From: Eudorina sp. 2006-703-Eu-15
Taxonomy: Eukaryota; Chlorophyta; Chlorophyceae; Chlamydomonadales; Volvocaceae
DNA length: 64,000 bases
Assembly (NCBI GenBank): GCA_003117195.1
Contig: BDSI01000034.1
Coordinates: 642,956 to 706,955, forward strand
Direction of reading: 5' to 3'
The notes beneath the pieces were generated by a model. That model did no database searches, was not told the origin of the DNA, and saw only the letters and a program-made list of their open reading frames with translations. The translations under genes and the position numbers were made by a program. The first letter of the stretch is position 1; each line of letters begins with the position of its first letter. Positions 59,401 to 64,000 of the stretch are shown piece by piece.

Positions 59401-62400
59401 GCCTGGGACCCCCCATTCCCACCACCTCCAGTCCGCCCAAGCGCACGAGGCGGAGCTGTCGGCGCTCCAGGGGCAGCTGCGCAACGTGGAGACGAGGTCG
59501 CAGCAGACTGAGGACCTGTACGAGAGCATGCTCAAGGAAATGAAGTCGGCGCTCGATGGTGGGTCCGGGGTGCGCGGTTGCGGGGGTAGCGGCCAGGGTT
59601 CCGCCTCCCGACGCGAAGGAGGGGGGGGAGGTGTGGCGCACTGCGACGCCCTGGGTGATGCCCGGGGGTGCCTCAGGCGACAGATTGTGCCGTACGAGTG
59701 TGGCGCACTGCGACGCCCGGTGATGCCCGGGGGTGCCTCAGGCGACAGATTGTGCCGTACGAGTGTGTGTTGGTTGCGGCGCCGCCGCCACGGCCTTCCA
59801 TCCCCCTCCCTGTGTGCCGGCTATCGGCTGTCAGCCTGTGTTTGTCTCCAGGGTTCTTTGGGGCCGTTCCCTCATTCGCTCCCTCCCTTCTTCACCCTCC
59901 CTCCCTCATTTGACCTTTGCTTCAGCAATGGGCGCAGTTTGAATATGTCTTGCAATTTCCTATATCCCCCCCCCTCCTCTTCGCTGGAGATCATGGTACA
60001 GTCTATTCCTCATCGGATATGTGCTCTGGCAGCAACGCAGTATAAGCATGTCTACCAATTTCCTATTTACCCCCCCTCCCCCTTCCTCACCCAATGCTTC
60101 CTCACCCTGCCTTCTTCCCCCCTTCCACCCATCTGCCAGACGCTCTGGCCCGCGAGGCCACGCTGCACAGCGAGCTGTCCTCCATGCAGTCCCGGGCGGA
60201 GGAGCTGCAGCGGCAGGTGGAGCGCGCGGCGACGGGGATGGGCGAGTCGGCCCGGCAGGAGGAGGCGCTGCGCAAGGAGGTCACCCGGCTGAGGCGGGTC
60301 ATCGAGCAGTACAAGGTGCGGGCTGGGGGGACAGGGGGGGCCGGTAAGCGGAGGAAGATGGGGGGATCGGCATGTGGAAGCAGCGGGGCGGGAAATGGGG
60401 GGGAGGGGCAGATTTGGAGGGGGAGGCAATGGGGTGGCATGGGTGGAGGGCGGCGGGGGCGGGAAGAGGTACGGCGGGGTAGCGCACCAAGACACCGGCG
60501 GCGGCTCTGCCGTGTGGTTGCAGCGATCCGACGTGGCAGGCTGCCAGGGTCGTCGTCCATCAGAGCAGTCCTCGCGATCCTCGTAATGTGTCCAGCAAGC
60601 AAGCCCAGGAGGAGGCCCATACCTCCCGTCTGGGCTGGGTGTTCGTGTTAGCTTGCCGTGCAGCACGCGACTGGCTTCCAAACCCAACCCGCGGATCGTC
60701 CGATCACGTCCCAAGGTGTGTCCCGTCCCGGCCCGGCCCGGCCCGGCCCGTCCCCTCCCAGGAGTACCTGACGGAGCACGACGGCGAGTTGTCCCGCTCC
60801 CTGGAGCGCGAGGAGGCGCTGGACGGGCAGCTGACCTCCCTGCAGGCGGTTGTACGGCAGCAGGAGGAGCAGCTGCAGGCCACCCTGGAGCGGCAGGAGG
60901 CGCTGCGCCAGGAGCTGGAGCAGCAGCGCAGCACCGCCGACGAGTACAAGGTGGGGGCGGGGGCGTGTTGGGTGTGTATGGATGGGTGGTGGTGTGGTGT
61001 GGTGTGGTGTGGTGTGGTGTGGTGTGGTGTGGTGTGGTGTGGTGTGGTGTGGTGTGGTGTGGTGTGGTGTGTTTCTTAGGCAGGCAGAACAGGAGTGCGT
61101 GACATGCGAGGGGCCGAGTGGCGCCCAATAGTTTGCCCGTATGCGTATATAATATACCCATTGCCCGACCCATTTAATAAATAAAAGGCTGCGGTGTCGG
61201 AAGAACGCTGTCGAATTGGCGCTCTGTGTGTGGGGGGGAGGTGGTGTTGAGCAGATTTGAGACTTTCTGTCTGCATCGCTGGCTCAGACCTGTACGCGGC
61301 TCACGCCCGTTGACACCTCTCTATCGGTCAACGGCAACAGCAATCGCCTCCCTCTCGACCTGACCAGGCCCCCGGCCGTCTTGTACGAACCCTGGCCCCA
61401 CCTCCACCCCCATCCACCCACCCACCGACACTCTCCTCTCCCCTCCCCTCCCCGGCCCCCTCCCCTCTCCGCCCCTCAGGCCCAGCTGGACGAGCAGCAG
61501 CAGGAGCTCCGCGAGGCGGCTGAGAAGCAGGCGGCCATGCAGGAACGGGCGGACGCCATGCAGCGGGAGATGGACCGACTGCAGGGCCTCACGGAGGGGT
61601 ACAAGGTGGGGCCAGGGGGGGCCGGCGGGATGAGGCTGGAGGGCTGGGTGGAGGGGGAAGGGGAGGGAGGCTAGGGGCGGCGGCGGGGCCCCGCTCTTCT
61701 GCGGACCAGGGGGGCCCCGCTCTTCTGCGGGCCAGGGGGGGGGGGGCCGATAATTGGAAAAAAGAGAAAGCATACAGGGAGCTGGAGCTGATGAGGTTGT
61801 GTATGCTTCGCGCCTTACCCGCCGGCCCCCCATGGCCTCCTCGTCTCCTCTCCTCCCCGCCCCGCCCCCCACCTCCCCGCAGTCCAAGCTGGAGGCCAGC
61901 CGCTCGGAGGCGGAGGCGGCGGCGGCCCGCGAGGCGGAGCTGCAGCGCGCCGTGGAGGCGGCGGGCGGCCGCGAGACCGACTTGATGGGGCGCATCGAGA
62001 AGCTGCAGTCGTCCATCTCCCAGTACAAGGTACGAGAGACGAGGACGGGAATATACCGCCAACGTGTCGCAACATATCGCGAACCGGCCAGCGCGCCATA
62101 CCGGCAGCGGGCAGGGTGTGTAGGACACCAGGAGGGGGGCAGTGGCACGTTGGCCCGGTAACTGGAGGACGGTTGGGTCGATGACGGCTGGCTGTTGGTT
62201 GTTTTTGTCCAGTGGGGCGATGGCTGCGGCCCTGTATGGGGCCCTGTAATGGTCTGCGGTCAGTTCCCGGCAGACCCCGGCTAAGGGCAACAAGTGCGGC
62301 GAACCCACTCCACTACTTGTCACGCGCCCCATCGTCTGCCTGTCCCCAAACCCATCCCACTCCGCTGTTGGCCTGCCAGCTTACAGATTCCCCAGATTTA

Positions 62401-63969
62401 CTAGGAGCGACGCCCCCTCCCGCGTCCAGGCTGCTTTCACATTAACACCCGCCCGTCCGCGGACATAGTCCCCTCCCTCTCCCTCCCTCACCCCGGCCGC
62501 CCCCAACCTCCCGACCCCGTACCCCCGCCCCTCTCGCCCCTCCCGCACGCATACAAACACACACGCGCGCGCTCGCGCCCGGTGCAGTCCCGGCTGCAAG
62601 AGCAGGAAAGCAGCTTGTCCGCCGCTGCGGCCCGCGAGGGCAGTCTGGCGGCGGCGCTGAAGGAGCAGGCGGGGGAGAGCGAGGCGCTTCGGGAGCAGCT
62701 GGAGGCGCTGGGCGGGGAGTACCGGGCGGCGGTGGAGACCATCGAGGAGCAGCGCGACCGACTGGAGGCGGCGGCGGGGGCGGAGGAGGAGATGGCGGAG
62801 ATGGCGGTGCAGGTGCAGACGCTGCAGGTGCGTGTGGGGTTGGAGGTGCTGTTGGGGGTGGGGGGTGGGGTGCGAACGGATCTTGGTGTCGTACAGCACG
62901 GTGTTATATATACTGATGTACAGCAGGGTGTTGGGGTACCGGGCAGGGGCTTGGGCACGTCAGCCTGCGGGCGGGACCCTCAGTTGAAATGCGCATATGG
63001 AACGGGGGGGGTGGGGCGCCTCTGGCAGATACGAAGCGGGAAGTGACGATCCAAGGTGTGCTCGGTATGGGTTGGGGCCGTGAGCCCGAAGGACATGGTG
63101 TCTTGCGTAATGCACCCCCAGGGGGGGATGTTCCCTTGCTCCACGGCCCCAGCCCTTCCTCGGGTGTCTCCCCTTGGGGGGCGTTCCCGGTACTCCGCCC
63201 CCAAAGGGGGGCAGGCACCCAGGGACTGAGGCCTCGTATGCTACACGGATCCTGTCGGAACAGCTCCTCTCAACAACCCACGAGCGACCCGTCCCCACAC
63301 GGTCTACCCGTTGGCTGTCGCCCATTTCCGACCTGACCTGACCTGACCTGACCTGACCTGACCCGACCAGACCGGGTGTTCGTTCCGGGCTCCTTTTCTT
63401 GATGATAGCCTTCCTTGCCTCCCTGCCGCCTTACCTGGAGGGAGATCCGGGTACAGTCGATCCTTTACCGGACCTTCTCACTGGCAGCAGCTCAGAATAA
63501 ATCTGCTAATTTCCTGTATCCCGCCCTGCTTCCCTCCCTACCAATATCCTATACCTCGCCCTCCTTCCCTCCCTACCAATGTCCTACATCCCGCCCTTCC
63601 CCCCGTCCTTCCCTCCCTCCCCCCTAACCCTCCCCTCCTGCCTCCTCCTCCCGTCCTCCTTCCCCGCAGGTGGAGTTGAGCGCCGAGCGCACCCGGCACA
63701 CGGAGGAGATGCAGCAGGTGCAGCAGGCGCTGGAGGCGGCCACCGAAGTGGACCGACACCGGATGCAGGTGCTGCTGCCAGAAATCGAACTCGAACTCGA
63801 ACTCGGTGCCCAGGGCGCGCCGCTGCGGCTGGCGGGCAGCGGCGGCGAGGGCGAGGGCGACGGCGAGCGCGGCGGCGAGGGCGAGGGCGCGGGCGCGGGC
63901 GAGGAAAGCCACAACCTCTCGCAGGCATGGCCTCCCCCCCATATGGGCAGCTGCTGTAGAAACCCTTAG
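50433..63969 (+). CDS. SAGA-like pyrenoid protein: two CBM20 domains, Rubisco-binding motif, long coiled coil
   Basis: Exons 50433-50568, 50746-50783, 51544-51637, 52091-52233, 53034-53229, 53608-53982, 54229-54959, 55516-55602, 55822-55977, 56376-56585, 57415-57534, 57709-57783, 58244-58398, 58906-58990, 59225-59269, 59432-59558, 60140-60315, 60762-60950, 61480-61605, 61883-62029, 62588-62827, 63670-63969; all phases agree, about 1316 residues, possibly continuing past the window. Residues 1-45 resemble a transit peptide. CBM20-1 is about 76-165 (PGQQLVLVGGIPQLGEWD), CBM20-2 about 204-325 (TGSCAELGDWN). Pro/Ala/Ser-rich 329-600, ANWREMLE at 607-614, coiled coil about 653-1270. SAGA1/SAGA2 of Chlamydomonas combine CBM20, coiled coil and [D/N]W[R/K]xx[L/I/V/A], which binds Rubisco small subunits. 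Expected role: holding the Rubisco matrix to pyrenoid starch. Intron 1 appears to use a GC donor. The last exon may be spliced onward. Confidence 0.85.
52860..52915 (-). repeat. GGACCCC-terminus fragment with attc repeat
   Basis: Inverted copy of the element end (gggtccgccggaacg followed by attc tetranucleotides), in intron 4 of the SAGA-like gene and about 120 bp before the next exon. Confidence 0.6.
55335..55400. repeat. ggtccg hexanucleotide repeat in intron 7 of the SAGA-like gene
   Basis: About ten tandem units of gggtcc/ggtccg. Intronic. Confidence 0.85.
55843..55863 (+). other. Rubisco-binding motif NWREMLE (coding site)
   Basis: Codons for Asn-Trp-Arg-Glu-Met-Leu-Glu, residues 608-614 of the SAGA-like protein. 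It fulfils [D/N]W[R/K]xx[L/I/V/A], with an acidic residue at +5 and an Arg six residues before the Asn (SRGATGANWRE). The acceptor at 55820-55821 is fixed by phase: the nearer CAG at 55834-55836 would give the wrong frame. Confidence 0.8.
57286..57371 (+). repeat. Intron-associated repeat element, copies 3 and 4 in tandem
   Basis: ctctggcagcaatgcagttt with atatgtctgcc is followed directly by a second tail, tgtctaccaatttcctatac (57349-57368). It sits just before the acceptor at 57414 of the SAGA-like gene, in sense orientation. Confidence 0.75.
58203..58235 (+). repeat. Intron-associated repeat element, copy 5 (tail)
   Basis: aatatgtctaccaatttcct then a C-rich tract leading to the acceptor at 58243. 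Confidence 0.75.
58622..58760. repeat. 21-23 bp minisatellite in intron 13 of the SAGA-like gene
   Basis: Six or so units of acaagaggggaggggggcct type. Confined to the intron between 58398 and 58906. Confidence 0.85.
59635..59770. repeat. Tandem duplication of about 63-65 bp
   Basis: The segment beginning gtgtggcgcactgcgacgcc and ending ttgtgccgtacgagtg occurs twice back to back with two small differences. It lies in the intron between 59558 and 60140. Confidence 0.85.
59915..60072 (+). repeat. Intron-associated repeat element, copies 6 and 7
   Basis: Two copies in one intron, 59924-59970 (tcttgcaatttcctatatcc) and 60026-60072 (tgctctggcagcaacgcagt, tctaccaatttcctattt), both upstream of the acceptor at 60139. 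The second copy is preceded by ggtacagtctattcct, which also precedes the 63.5 kb copy in similar form. Confidence 0.75.
60990..61070. repeat. (ggtgt)n microsatellite
   Basis: About sixteen units of ggtgt in the intron between 60950 and 61480 of the SAGA-like gene, followed by the repeat shared with 19861. Confidence 0.9.
63437..63520 (+). repeat. Intron-associated repeat element, copy 8
   Basis: gggtacagtcgatcct, cactggcagcagctcag and ctgctaatttcctgtatccc in the same order as copy 7. It is in the last intron before the acceptor at 63669. A cctgacctga-type pentamer repeat lies just upstream at about 63333-63362. Confidence 0.75.
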
Positions 63970-64000
63970 GCTCCTTTAGATGACCGCTCCTGCCCTCCGT

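Overview
The window is nuclear DNA from a chlamydomonadalean (volvocine-type) green alga. The evidence is a GC-rich sequence, small exons separated by GT-AG introns full of G/T- and C-rich tracts and minisatellites, organelle-type N-termini, Chlamydomonas-like transposons, telomere-like CCCTAAA pieces, and proteins that only make sense in an alga with a chloroplast and pyrenoid. The species cannot be named from the sequence.

Layout. (1) 1-4049, minus strand: the first six exons of a secreted or membrane-anchored protein with a periplasmic-type solute-binding domain, running off the left edge. (2) 4050-8640: no recognisable gene, two perfect palindromes. (3) 8818-13642 minus and 15101-21139 plus: a divergent pair of genes, each with CBM20 starch-binding domain(s) followed by a coiled coil, sharing a 1.46 kb intergenic region. 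(4) 21140-24400: nothing recognised. (5) 24400-29970 plus: exons of an HSP70-like gene that lacks both ends and carries a frameshift, with transposons in its introns. (6) 30200-43800: a transposon nest. It holds a degenerate non-LTR element and a Ty3/gypsy chromovirus (gag, protease, RT, RNase H, integrase, chromodomain, one LTR) that is interrupted by three younger insertions and ends in an 834-bp palindrome. (7) 43800-46650: sparse, with one alanine-rich frame. (8) 46792-about 49750 minus: a nuclear gene for an organellar 16S rRNA methyltransferase of the RsmG/GidB family. (9) 50433->63969 plus: a 22-exon gene with two CBM20 domains, a Pro/Ala/Ser-rich region, a Rubisco-binding motif (ANWREMLE) and a long coiled coil, resembling Chlamydomonas SAGA1/SAGA2.

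The most interesting feature is the set of three starch-binding/coiled-coil genes in one 55 kb stretch. In Chlamydomonas, proteins that combine a CBM20, a coiled coil and a [D/N]W[R/K]xx[L/I/V/A] motif connect the Rubisco matrix of the pyrenoid to its starch sheath. The gene at 50433 has all three parts, the gene at 15101 ends in Asn-Trp-Arg, and all three share a short conserved strand after the CBM20. I infer a local family devoted to starch-plate or pyrenoid organisation. Exon boundaries below were set by reading splice sites and checking that phases agree; those of the three CBM20 genes are consistent throughout.
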